DNA of 30,787 bases from positions 1 to 30,787 of the IMG/VR virus record IMGVR_UViG_3300029993_000022. One strand, written 5' to 3'. The translations under genes and the position numbers were made by a program. Positions within the stretch are counted from its first letter, which is position 1. Each line of letters opens with the position of its first letter. The notes under the pieces were generated by a model that ran no database searches, was not told where the DNA came from, and saw only the letters and a list, made by a program, of their open reading frames with translations. The DNA is from a virus. Of the stretch, positions 14,344 through 20,805 are shown piece by piece.

Positions 14344-15170
14344 AGGATATTTACAGGGTATTGAGTGAAGGTTGTGAAATTTCTGATGCCCAAGCTACAG
14401 AATTTGGGTCGGAGATTGCAGCACTAATTCAAGATCGGCTGGCAGAACGTATGAAGCCTGCCCGAGAATTTACTTTGCGTATGAGTAACATCGGAAAGGG
14501 TACAAGGCAACTTTGGTATGACAAACGATATGGGCGCGAAGAGAACCTTCCGCCAGCAACTATCTTCAAGTTCATCTACGGCGATCTTATCGAATCCCTC
14601 CTTCTCTTTCTTGCCAAGCTTGCGGGCCACAATGTTACGGAACGCCAAGCTGAGGTGGTTGTCGACGGAATTAAGGGACATATCGATGCGGACATCGACG
14701 GAGTAACAGTTGATGCAAAGTCAACCAGTACACACGCTTTCCGTAAGTTCGCTGATGGCAGTCTTATCGATGACGACCCTTTCGGGTACATTGAGCAGAT
14801 CGCCGGGTATTGTGAGGCTCGCGGTACGCCAGGAGCCTTCCTTGCTGCCGACAAGCAAAACGGTCACATTACATATCTCGAAATCCCCCTAGAAGAGCTA
14901 CAGGCTGTCGTTAATGTTAAGGAACGTATTGCCTATATCAAGCAAGCAGTCGAGTCAGATGACATCCCCGAGCGTTGCTACGACGACCAGCCGGAAGGCG
15001 AGTCAGGTAATCGTGCACTCGGTGTCAACTGCTCTTATTGCCCTCATGCAAGACGTTGTTGGTCTGATAGTAATGGTGGTCTTGGTCTTCGGACTTTTCT
15101 TTATTCTAGCGGCCCTAAGTTCCTTACTCAGGTAAAACGAGAACCAAAAGTACGAGAAGTAAGCTTCTAA
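14319..15170 (+). CDS. PD-(D/E)XK nuclease, Cas4/RecB-like exonuclease, 283 aa
   Basis: The nuclease core shows a conserved Glu in IYGDLIESLL (near 87-96), GHIDADIDG (near 117), the catalytic VDAKS (near 128) and a helix with EQIAGYCEA (near 157), the usual QxxxY motif. Four cysteines, one in PERCYDD (near 219) and three in NCSYCPHARRC (near 238-248), are spaced like the Fe-S or zinc ligands of Cas4/AddB nucleases. In phages with T7-like replication such a nuclease may take the place of gp6 in degrading host DNA and in recombination. GAGAAGG lies just upstream of the ATG. Confidence 0.8.
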   Translation: MAKEQTLVKDIYRVLSEGCEISDAQATEFGSEIAALIQDRLAERMKPAREFTLRMSNIGKGTRQLWYDKRYGREENLPPATIFKFIYGDLIESLLLFLAKLAGHNVTERQAEVVVDGIKGHIDADIDGVTVDAKSTSTHAFRKFADGSLIDDDPFGYIEQIAGYCEARGTPGAFLAADKQNGHITYLEIPLEELQAVVNVKERIAYIKQAVESDDIPERCYDDQPEGESGNRALGVNCSYCPHARRCWSDSNGGLGLRTFLYSSGPKFLTQVKREPKVREVSF

Positions 15171-15195
15171 AGCTTAACGGAAGGAATAGACGGAT

Positions 15196-15468
15196 ATGGA
15201 CGACAACGAAAACACTGGTGAAAACGTCTTTAAGTTTGGCGCCATTACTGGTGGTAAGGACAATGAAGCAGAAGACACGATCCCGCAGAATGACTACTTT
15301 GTGGTTGACGTTGATGATATTGAGTACGATATTAATGGCTTCCTCATTTTTACGCCGCATCACCTCGCTATCATGCGTGATGAAGGCAAGGGTGCAGTTC
15401 CTGCTCTAGTCTTGCCGATTGCTCGTGTGAAGACTGCGGTTCTGTCGAAGTTTGTAGACAATAGTTAA
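15196..15468 (+). CDS. Uncharacterised acidic protein, 90 aa
   Basis: No family is recognised. The N terminus is acidic (MDDNENTGENVF) and the remainder looks like a small beta domain (YFVVDVDDIEYDINGFLIF) with a C-terminal helix. AAGGA lies 10 bases before the ATG. The stop overlaps the endonuclease I start (TAATG). It may assist either flanking nuclease, but nothing in the sequence proves that. Confidence 0.75.
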   Translation: MDDNENTGENVFKFGAITGGKDNEAEDTIPQNDYFVVDVDDIEYDINGFLIFTPHHLAIMRDEGKGAVPALVLPIARVKTAVLSKFVDNS

Positions 15469-15818
15469 TGGCGTTTAAGTCTGGCTTCGAGCGTACTGTC
15501 GATGCCAATCTGAAGTCTCGTGGGGTGAAATATACCTACGAGACTTTGGAACTTCCCTATATTCTTAACGGGACATACCATCCCGATTTTATCCTAGACA
15601 ATGGTATCATCATCGAGGTCAAGGGTAAACTTGATCGTGAAAGTAAACGTAAGATGATTGCCGTTAGAAAACAATATCCCGACCTAGACATCCGCTTCCT
15701 TCTAATGGAGGCTAATAAAAAGGTTCCGGGCACAAAGCAAACTCATGAGGCGTGGTGTAGCCGTAATGGGTATCTTTGGGCAATAGGGACAGTGCCGCAG
15801 GAGTGGATTGATGCCTAA
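15468..15818 (+). CDS. T7 endonuclease I-like Holliday junction resolvase, 116 aa
   Basis: The enzyme cuts branched DNA such as four-way junctions and helps resolve replication and recombination intermediates before packaging. Residues E8, D40, E50 and K52 match the T7 endonuclease I active site; the D-to-E and E-to-K spacings (10 and 2) are the same as in T7 (D55, E65, K67). Further shared phrases are YHPDFIL, IIIEVKGK and DLDIRF. It is somewhat shorter than the T7 enzyme (149 residues). The ATG overlaps the upstream stop, so translation is coupled. Confidence 0.93.
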   Translation: MAFKSGFERTVDANLKSRGVKYTYETLELPYILNGTYHPDFILDNGIIIEVKGKLDRESKRKMIAVRKQYPDLDIRFLLMEANKKVPGTKQTHEAWCSRNGYLWAIGTVPQEWIDA

Positions 15819-16515
15819 AATCCTAGTTATTGATATTGAAACGCGACCAGCATTGGTGTACACCTTTCAGATGTACGACACTAATATCAGCCCCGATCAA
15901 ATTGTAGACAGTGGTGGTATGCTCTGCTTCTGTGCTCATTGGGTCGGCTCAAAGGAATATATGTTCTATTCAGATTGGAACGACGGTCATCAAGCAATGA
16001 TTGAAGCCGCTCATAAACTCCTAAGTGAGGCTGATGCTGTTGTGTCTTACAACGGTAACCGATTTGATCTCCCCAAACTTCGGGGCGAGTTTATCCTATC
16101 TGGTCTTGTCCCGCCGCCCCCTCCTACGTCCATTGATCTAATCAAGACGGTCAAGCAATTTGGACTGGACATGAACAAGCTGGCTTTTGTCGGCCCTCTG
16201 CTCGGTGTCGGTAAGAAGCTCAAGCACGAGGGCTTCGGTCTTTGGCGGTCTGTCTTGGAAGGTAATACCAATGCTCAGAAGCGTATGGAACGTTATTGTG
16301 TACAGGATGTCAAGGTTACTACCCGTCTGTATAATCGAGTACTACCGTTCATTCAAGATCACCCGCACCTAGGGGACAACAAATCAGACTGTGGTGCTTG
16401 TGGTTCTAGTCATCTTCAGATGCGTGGCTTCAGGCGTACTAAGTACTTCAAGGTTCAACGACTTCAATGTCAGGACTGCGGTGGATGGCAAACAGGAACG
16501 CGGAAGAAAGTGTAA
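15811..16515 (+). CDS. DnaQ-like 3'-5' exonuclease with C-terminal zinc ribbon, 234 aa
   Basis: RNase H-like DEDD exonuclease motifs are present: LVIDIETRP (Asp8, Glu10), SYNGNRFDLPKL (near 82-93) and YCVQDV (near 167). Between these a loop carries five prolines in a row. After about 190 the chain has DCGACGSSHLQ and LQCQDCGGW, four cysteines that should bind zinc. A separate proofreading or degrading exonuclease beside a polymerase with its own Exo domain suggests a role in host DNA breakdown or RNA/DNA processing. ATG 15811 follows AGGAG by 7 bases; TTG 15808 is less likely. Confidence 0.85.
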   Translation: MPKILVIDIETRPALVYTFQMYDTNISPDQIVDSGGMLCFCAHWVGSKEYMFYSDWNDGHQAMIEAAHKLLSEADAVVSYNGNRFDLPKLRGEFILSGLVPPPPPTSIDLIKTVKQFGLDMNKLAFVGPLLGVGKKLKHEGFGLWRSVLEGNTNAQKRMERYCVQDVKVTTRLYNRVLPFIQDHPHLGDNKSDCGACGSSHLQMRGFRRTKYFKVQRLQCQDCGGWQTGTRKKV

Positions 16516-16658
16516 TGTACGACCCAATTGAGGCTTTGTACGATTGGTTGTCTGACCGGGGTATTCCTCGCGCGGACTTTGAAGATAGTTTGACGGAACT
16601 TGATTTGATACTTGTACCGATTGAAGATCCAACTAACCTGAGGTTCGGAGTTGAGTGA
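16515..16658 (+). CDS. Small acidic protein, 47 aa
   Basis: The ATG overlaps the exonuclease stop (TAATG) and a purine-rich GGAAGAAAG lies upstream. The product is acidic and amphipathic (YDPIEALYDWLSDRGIPRAD). Its end overlaps the next gene by 8 bases. No domain is recognised; the tight overlaps are the main evidence. Confidence 0.6.
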   Translation: MYDPIEALYDWLSDRGIPRADFEDSLTELDLILVPIEDPTNLRFGVE

Positions 16659-16974
16659 TGTCCCGCAAGGCCCACCTGGCGCAGTTAAATATGACGCAGG
16701 AAAAGCTCCTGTCTTCCGTGGAGCAGTTGCTTACTTCCCAAGGGCAATTCAAGCAGTGGCTTCCGTCAGCGCTTTCGGAGCAACTAAGTACGCTTGGTCG
16801 GGGTGGCGACACGTCCCCGATGGCCTTAATCGATACTCTGATGCAATGGTACGACACATGCTCGCCGAAGCAGAAGGCCAAGACTTGGACCCTGATTCTG
16901 GACTTCTGCATGCTGCTCACACCGGCTGGAATGCCCTCGCGAAACTCGAACTAATCCTACAGGAGAAGCAATGA
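16651..16974 (+). CDS. MazZ/DUF5664-like dATP/dGTP diphosphohydrolase-type protein, 107 aa
   Basis: The sequence follows the DUF5664 pattern: VKYDAGKAPV (near 12-21), a helix with FGATKYAWSGWR (near 42-53), RYSDAMVRHMLAEAEGQ (near 61-77) and DSGLLHAAHTGWNALAKLEL. This all-alpha family is related to MazG pyrophosphatases; a phage S-2L member removes pyrophosphate from dATP and dGTP. Here it may clean or bias the dNTP pool. The TTG start overlaps the previous stop. No PurZ-like gene is visible in this window, so a modified-base role is not shown. Confidence 0.7.
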   Translation: MSDVPQGPPGAVKYDAGKAPVFRGAVAYFPRAIQAVASVSAFGATKYAWSGWRHVPDGLNRYSDAMVRHMLAEAEGQDLDPDSGLLHAAHTGWNALAKLELILQEKQ

Positions 16975-17135
16975 CTACCGAACTTGAGATTGAGACTGCC
17001 AAGCAAGAGGCTATTACTGCTGTAACCGATTTGGTTATTAAATGTAAAGACAAGGATGAAGATACAATTCGGATGATTGTTGAGATCTTCATATCGTACA
17101 TGATCAATAAGGCTAAAAAGGCGGGAATGATTTGA
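16971..17135 (+). CDS. Small helical protein, 54 aa
   Basis: The ATG overlaps the previous TGA (ATGA), and AGGAGA lies 4-9 bases upstream. The product is a charged helix followed by an isoleucine-rich stretch (MIVEIFISYMINKAKKAG) ending in lysines. The hydrophobic stretch is short, about 11 residues, so membrane insertion is uncertain. The TGA overlaps the next start. Confidence 0.6.
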   Translation: MTTELEIETAKQEAITAVTDLVIKCKDKDEDTIRMIVEIFISYMINKAKKAGMI

Positions 17136-17503
17136 AAGTTTATCTAAGCGGTCCCATGCGTGGGATTGAGAACTTTAACTTCCCGGCCTTTGATGCTGCA
17201 GCCGAGTATCTTCGCTCACACGGTCACATTGTTTTCAACCCAGCAGACAAGGACCGGGAACGTGATCCGAGTGGTGTAAGTTGGCAAAGCAAGACTGGTG
17301 ACATCAAAGCGGCTGAAGATTCTGGTCTATTCAATCGTCGTGTAGCTATTCGAGATGATCTGAATTGGATCATGGACCATGCAGATGCTATTGCACTCCT
17401 ACCCGGTTGGGAGAAGTCGAAAGGTGCTCAAGCCGAACTATGGCTTGCCCGCTTCCTTGATCTAGTTGAATGGAACCTAGTTGAGGAACCCATCGAAGGC
17501 TAA
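17132..17503 (+). CDS. DUF4406 / nucleoside 2-deoxyribosyltransferase-like protein, 123 aa
   Basis: The Rossmann-like start VYLSGPMRGIENFNFPAF, the following GHIVFNPADKD, and the DADAIALLPGWEKSKGAQAE region (near 86) match DUF4406 proteins. These are relatives of nucleoside 2-deoxyribosyltransferases and act on nucleosides or nucleotides. The TTG start overlaps the previous TGA. It neighbours a MazZ-like protein and ribonucleotide reductase, consistent with nucleotide salvage or dNMP turnover. Confidence 0.85.
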   Translation: MKVYLSGPMRGIENFNFPAFDAAAEYLRSHGHIVFNPADKDRERDPSGVSWQSKTGDIKAAEDSGLFNRRVAIRDDLNWIMDHADAIALLPGWEKSKGAQAELWLARFLDLVEWNLVEEPIEG

Positions 17504-17506
17504 ACT

Positions 17507-17671
17507 ATGGTTGGACTAAATAAGTTCACTGATAAGGAGCGTCGGAAAGCCCGGCGCTCTTTTCAGTTTGATATGTACAAGGAAGACCTACGTCAACCAA
17601 AGTACCGCGAAAGAACAATACCCAATAAGAAACGACAACAGGAGCGGGAAATAGACTACGATGATGAATGA
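17507..17671 (+). CDS. Small basic protein, 54 aa
   Basis: AAGG lies 7 bases before the ATG. The product is very rich in Arg and Lys (KERRKARRSFQFDMYKEDLR) and ends in acidic residues. It could bind nucleic acid, but no fold is recognised. Its last 11 bases overlap the ribonucleotide reductase start, suggesting coupled translation. Confidence 0.6.
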   Translation: MVGLNKFTDKERRKARRSFQFDMYKEDLRQPKYRERTIPNKKRQQEREIDYDDE

Positions 17672-19779
17672 CTACTCGAAATTTATTCATACATCTCGGT
17701 ATGCTCGATGGCTCGATTCAGAAGGTCGACGAGAAACCTGGGAAGAAACGGTTGATCGTTATATCGTATGGATGTGCGAACATATAAAAGCTCAACACAG
17801 TTTTGAGGATTATAAATTATTTGATGAGGCACGAAATGCTATAATTAACCTAGATCTTGTACCCTCTATGCGTTGCCTCATGACTGCTGGTCCTGCTCTT
17901 TCCAGGAATCATATAGCCGCGTATAATTGTGCTTATCTACCCATAGACAGTCTTAGAAGTTTTGATGAAGCTATGATGATCCTCATGTGCGGAACGGGAG
18001 TAGGATTTAGTGTTGAACAAAAGTACGTCGATTGTCTTCCCCAAGTGGGGCAAGCTATCGACGGAGAACAGCCTATCGTCGTTGTCCCAGATAGTAAAGA
18101 GGGATGGGCTAGTTCACTCCGGCGAATCATTGCCTACCTCTATCAAGGTTACACTCCAAGATGGGACACAAGTGGAGTACGACCTGCTGGAGCTAGACTT
18201 GTTACATTTGGAGGACGTGCTAGCGGACCTGGACCACTTGAGGAACTTTTTGAGTATGTTACGGAAGTTCTGGTTAAGGGACGAGGACGGAAACTTACTC
18301 CCCTTGAATCCCATGATATAATGTGTAAGATTGCTGAGGTCGTCGTCGTTGGTGGTGTCAGACGATCGGCAATGATCAGTCTTAGCGATCTATTCAATGA
18401 GTCGATGCGCTATGCAAAACATGGAGAATGGTGGACTAACAATGCCCAACGAGGACTATCTAACAACTCTGCGGTGTACATGGGAAGACCATCCGTCGGA
18501 GAATTCCTACGTGAGTGGCAATCTCTTTACGACAGTAAGAGTGGCGAGCGAGGAATATTTAATCGCCAAGCGAGTGACCGACAGGCTGCTCGAAATGGAC
18601 GAAGAGAAGCCTGTGACGATTTTGGAACAAATCCCTAAGCTTTGAGTGGGGATTCAAAACTTCCTCTGATTGACTTGGAAGCCGAAGGTACGGCGACAGG
18701 GCGCAAGCAAGAGAAATCTGTGCAGCGTGAGAGACTAAGCGAGGAAGACATTATGTACTGTGATCAGCCAGATTAAGTCTGGTAAAAATTGGTCACACAT
18801 AACTGTATGCGATAGTCCAGCGCACGTTGGGTTAATACCGACTAATCCCAATGTGTGAGGCAGTGAAATCATTCTTAGACCATATCAATTCTGCAATCTC
18901 ACCGAAGTTGTGGTACGACCTGGGGATGACCTGGGAGCCCTGGAACGAAAGGTGCGATTGGCCACCACTCTTGGGACCTTTCAATCCACTCTTACTGACC
19001 TTAAATATCTCCGACATATCTGGCGGAAGAATACTGAGGAGGAACGTCTACTCGGCGTGTCTCTCACAGGCATCCTCGACCACCCAACACTCGGGCGTGA
19101 CGGTGAGGGTTGCGAGTGGCTCCGGCATCTAAAGCAGGTAGCAATTGAGTGCAATAAAGAACTCGCTGCAAAGCTTGGGATACAGTCTTCTGTCGCTATC
19201 ACTTGTGTTAAACCTTCGGGTACTGTCAGCCAGTTGGTGGACAGTGCTAGTGGCATTCACCCTCGGCATAGCGCTTACTATATTCGAACTGTACGAGGGG
19301 ACATTAAAGATCCGCTCACACAATTCCTCCGAGATTGCGGAGTGCCAAACGAACCGGACCACTCAGCACCGACATCCACTGTCGTCTTCTCATTTCCTCA
19401 GGCTGCACCAACCGGGGCAATGGTTAGAGACGATCTATCCGCAATCGAACATCTCAAGATCTGGGCTAATGTCCAAGAACACTGGTGCGAACATAAACCG
19501 TCCATCACAGTCAACGTAAAAGAGGATGAATGGATTGAGACCGCGAATTGGGTCTGGGCTAACTTCGATATTCTTAGTGGCGTTGCTTTCCTTCCTTACA
19601 GTGAGCACACCTATCGCCAAGCCCCTTATCAGGAGTGTAGCGAGTCCGAGTACAATGAGTTCATGTCGAGGATGCCAAAGTCAATCGACTGGAGTCAACT
19701 CTCCAAGTATGAAATTGATGACAATACCACTGGTTCACAAGAGTATGCCTGCGCAAGCGGGTTTTGTGAAATCGTCTGA
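17661..19779 (+). CDS. nrdJ: Class II B12-dependent ribonucleoside-triphosphate reductase, join(17661..18636,18860..19779)
   Basis: The enzyme makes dNTPs from NTPs using an adenosylcobalamin radical. The unspliced sequence looks broken: exon 1 reaches a stop at 18638. Joining 18636 to 18860 restores one 631-residue frame with the text FGTNPCSEIILRPYQFCNL. Cysteines match the monomeric Lactobacillus leichmannii reductase. Cys90 (YNCAYL) is the first redox cysteine. Cys326, the thiyl-radical residue, and Cys337 are 11 apart, as are C408 and C419. Cys623 and Cys628 are 5 apart at the C terminus, as are C731 and C736. Conserved VVRPGDDL and TCVKPSGTVSQL are present. Start ATG 17661 (or 17664) has only a distant GGAG. 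Confidence 0.93.
18637..18859 (+). ncRNA. Compact ORF-less group I intron in the reductase gene
   Basis: Exon 1 ends in U (AATCCCT, 18630-18636) and the intron ends in G (18859), as for group I introns. The 5' exon AATCCCT pairs with the internal guide GGGGATT (18648-18654) in a 7-bp P1 whose last pair is the required U-G. AGAGACTA (18730-18737) and ATAGTCC (18812-18818) match the conserved R and S elements and form P7. A P9-like hairpin pairs 18824-18831 with 18847-18854. The length of 223 nt is near the minimum and leaves no room for a homing endonuclease. Splicing would rebuild the TGC codon of the catalytic cysteine. Confidence 0.93.
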
Positions 19780-19867
19780 ACCATATCAACACTTTGAATG
19801 TATTGCTCAGTGGTCTTGGACCCAAGAATGCAAATCAGTTGATGCGATTGATCTGCGAATAGTCTAA
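19745..19867 (+). CDS. Possible small protein after the reductase, 40 aa
   Basis: The ORF overlaps the last 35 bases of the reductase gene in another frame and ends 5 bases before the terminator. The product has two cysteines and two tryptophans (HFECIAQWSWTQECKS). An internal GTG at 19766 would give 33 residues. No good ribosome site is seen for either start. It is listed because it fills the space exactly up to the terminator. Confidence 0.35.
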   Translation: MPAQAGFVKSSEPYQHFECIAQWSWTQECKSVDAIDLRIV

Positions 19868-19871
19868 AGAA

Positions 19872-19906
19872 AAAGGCCACCCGGGGGATTTCCCTAGGTG
19901 GCCTTT
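19872..19906. terminator. Bidirectional terminator between convergent gene blocks
   Basis: AAAGGCCACC (19872-19881) pairs perfectly with GGTGGCCTTT (19897-19906). The stem is preceded by an A run and followed by a T-rich stretch (TTTACTTTT), so it can end transcripts on either strand. It lies between the last rightward ORF and the first stop of the leftward block, as expected where two blocks converge. Confidence 0.9.
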
Positions 19907-19910
19907 ACTT

Positions 19911-20048
19911 TTAGTCTTCGCCTATTCGCTTTCCGAGTAAGGCTACACTGGTATTTCTACCTTCATGAACAGTTGTATTAGTGGCTGCTCCAATTGCAAC
20001 AGCAACGGGAGCATTAGGTGGGGTCTTATACGGCGTTGTCTCAACCAT
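19911..20048 (-). CDS. Small protein, 45 aa, tandem paralogue B
   Basis: Read leftward, an ATG at 20048 opens 45 codons ending at TAA 19913-19911, just before the terminator. The N terminus METxPYxTPPxAPVxVxIGAA pattern (MVETTPYKTPPNAP here) matches the gene immediately upstream, which also has exactly 45 codons. The C-terminal halves differ; this one ends in KRIGED. The ATG overlaps the upstream TGA by arrangement ATGGTTGA. No function is recognised; it is the last gene of the leftward block. Confidence 0.6.
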   Translation of the reverse strand: MVETTPYKTPPNAPVAVAIGAATNTTVHEGRNTSVALLGKRIGED

Positions 20049-20178
20049 CTACTGGATCTTCTGCAATAGGTTCTTCATCAGGTGTTGCAACCACCACGAC
20101 AGCTTGTTCAGCCGCTGCACCAATTGGTACGTCGACCGGAGCCAGCGGCGGGGTCACATAAGGTTCAGTCTCTAGCAT
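20041..20178 (-). CDS. Small protein, 45 aa, tandem paralogue A
   Basis: ATG at 20178 begins one base after the stop of the 69-residue gene. The start MLETEPYVTPPLAPVDVPIG aligns without gaps to its neighbour at 19911-20048, showing a small tandem duplication. The C-terminal half is different and acidic (ATPDEEPIAEDPVDG). A longer in-frame ORF begins at 20238 but would overlap the preceding gene and lose the shared start, so the shorter form is chosen. Function unknown. Confidence 0.65.
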   Translation of the reverse strand: MLETEPYVTPPLAPVDVPIGAAAEQAVVVVATPDEEPIAEDPVDG

Positions 20179-20179
20179 G

Positions 20180-20389
20180 TTAAGCTGCCGGCTTAGCAGT
20201 CGCCGTCTCCACGACCGTAGCAAGGGCCGTGACGGCATCTACAACGTGCGGAGCTACTGCATTAACGGCAGCAATGGTCGGGGCTGCAGCAGGGTCCACA
20301 GCGGCTACAATGCCACCTACCTCAGCCGCCACTGGTTCAGCTTGCTTGATAATGCCAAGCAGCTCTTCGAGGAACTTAATGAAGTCCAT
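20180..20389 (-). CDS. Small Ala/Val-rich protein, 69 aa
   Basis: A GGAG followed by a GA-repeat lies just upstream of the ATG at 20389. The N terminus is an amphipathic helix (FIKFLEELLGIIKQAEPVAA). Most of the rest is alanine and valine with few charges (IVAAVDPAAAP, VDAVTALATVV). It could associate with membranes or form long helices, for example as a lysis accessory, but there is no clear transmembrane segment of 18 or more residues. It lies in the small-gene set after the holin candidate. Confidence 0.7.
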   Translation of the reverse strand: MDFIKFLEELLGIIKQAEPVAAEVGGIVAAVDPAAAPTIAAVNAVAPHVVDAVTALATVVETATAKPAA

Positions 20390-20405
20390 AATCTCTCTCT
20401 CTCCT

Positions 20406-20642
20406 TTAGATGTTGTTCATTGGTAGACGTTTGTTAGTTAGTCCCTTGGACATCGGCCTCTTACCCTTCGGCTGTACGTACTTCGGCGGTCCATTCGGGA
20501 GCGGGGACGAGTTACCACCAGGGTTGAAGTTGGCTTGAGGCGAGCCAAGGGTCGGTGTGGGAAGCGGGGGATGCCCGTCCACGAAGCTGTTGTCATTAAC
20601 GATCGGTGACCGTTGACTGTAGTTTGGTTTAACTAGTTGCAT
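20406..20642 (-). CDS. Proline/asparagine-rich small protein, 78 aa
   Basis: The product is low-complexity and probably disordered, rich in Pro, Asn, Gly and Ser in the middle (PPLPTPTLGSPQANF) and basic near the end (KGKRPMSKGLTNKR). No signal peptide or lipobox is visible, so a spanin is not supported. The start overlaps the holin candidate's end by 14 bases and AAGGAAAAG lies upstream. It may be a small virion or scaffold-like protein; unknown. Confidence 0.6.
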   Translation of the reverse strand: MQLVKPNYSQRSPIVNDNSFVDGHPPLPTPTLGSPQANFNPGGNSSPLPNGPPKYVQPKGKRPMSKGLTNKRLPMNNI

Positions 20643-20805
20643 TTGGTTTCTTTTCCTTAGACCGAAGATAACTGAGCACTTGACTACTGGCCCCAGCTAT
20701 CGCTGCTATCGTTGATAGTATAATACAAATATCACTCACATGTAACCCCGTAAGTGCAAAAGTTACTACTGTAGCTGGGTACGTTAGAAAGCCTGAGTGG
20801 CTCAT
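20629..20805 (-). CDS. Holin candidate with two hydrophobic helices, 58 aa
   Basis: The ATG at 20805 overlaps the stop of the 1765-residue gene in an ATGA junction. The product has two hydrophobic stretches, about residues 6-21 (FLTYPATVVTFALTGL) and 24-46 (SDICIILSTIAAIAGASSQV), followed by a lysine-rich tail (YLRSKEKKPN). This is the layout of small class II holins such as T7 gp17.5, which open the inner membrane to release the endolysin. No endolysin gene is adjacent in this window, so the call rests on topology and position after the virion genes. Confidence 0.6.
   Translation of the reverse strand: MSHSGFLTYPATVVTFALTGLHVSDICIILSTIAAIAGASSQVLSYLRSKEKKPNATS

Noticed and set aside
16655-16954. 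Alternative 99-codon frame over the MazZ-like gene
   Set aside because: The overlapping frame at 16651 has the DUF5664 motifs and overlaps neighbours correctly at both ends.
17661-19779. Ribonucleotide reductase as a pseudogene or frameshifted gene
   Set aside because: The break is bounded by a perfect P1 pairing, group I core elements and a terminal G, and the spliced product restores every expected cysteine at family spacing.
20719-20724. TATAAT as a rightward promoter -10 element
   Set aside because: The only TTGACT-like -35 is about 33 bases away and the site lies inside the leftward holin candidate, facing the wrong way for any gene.
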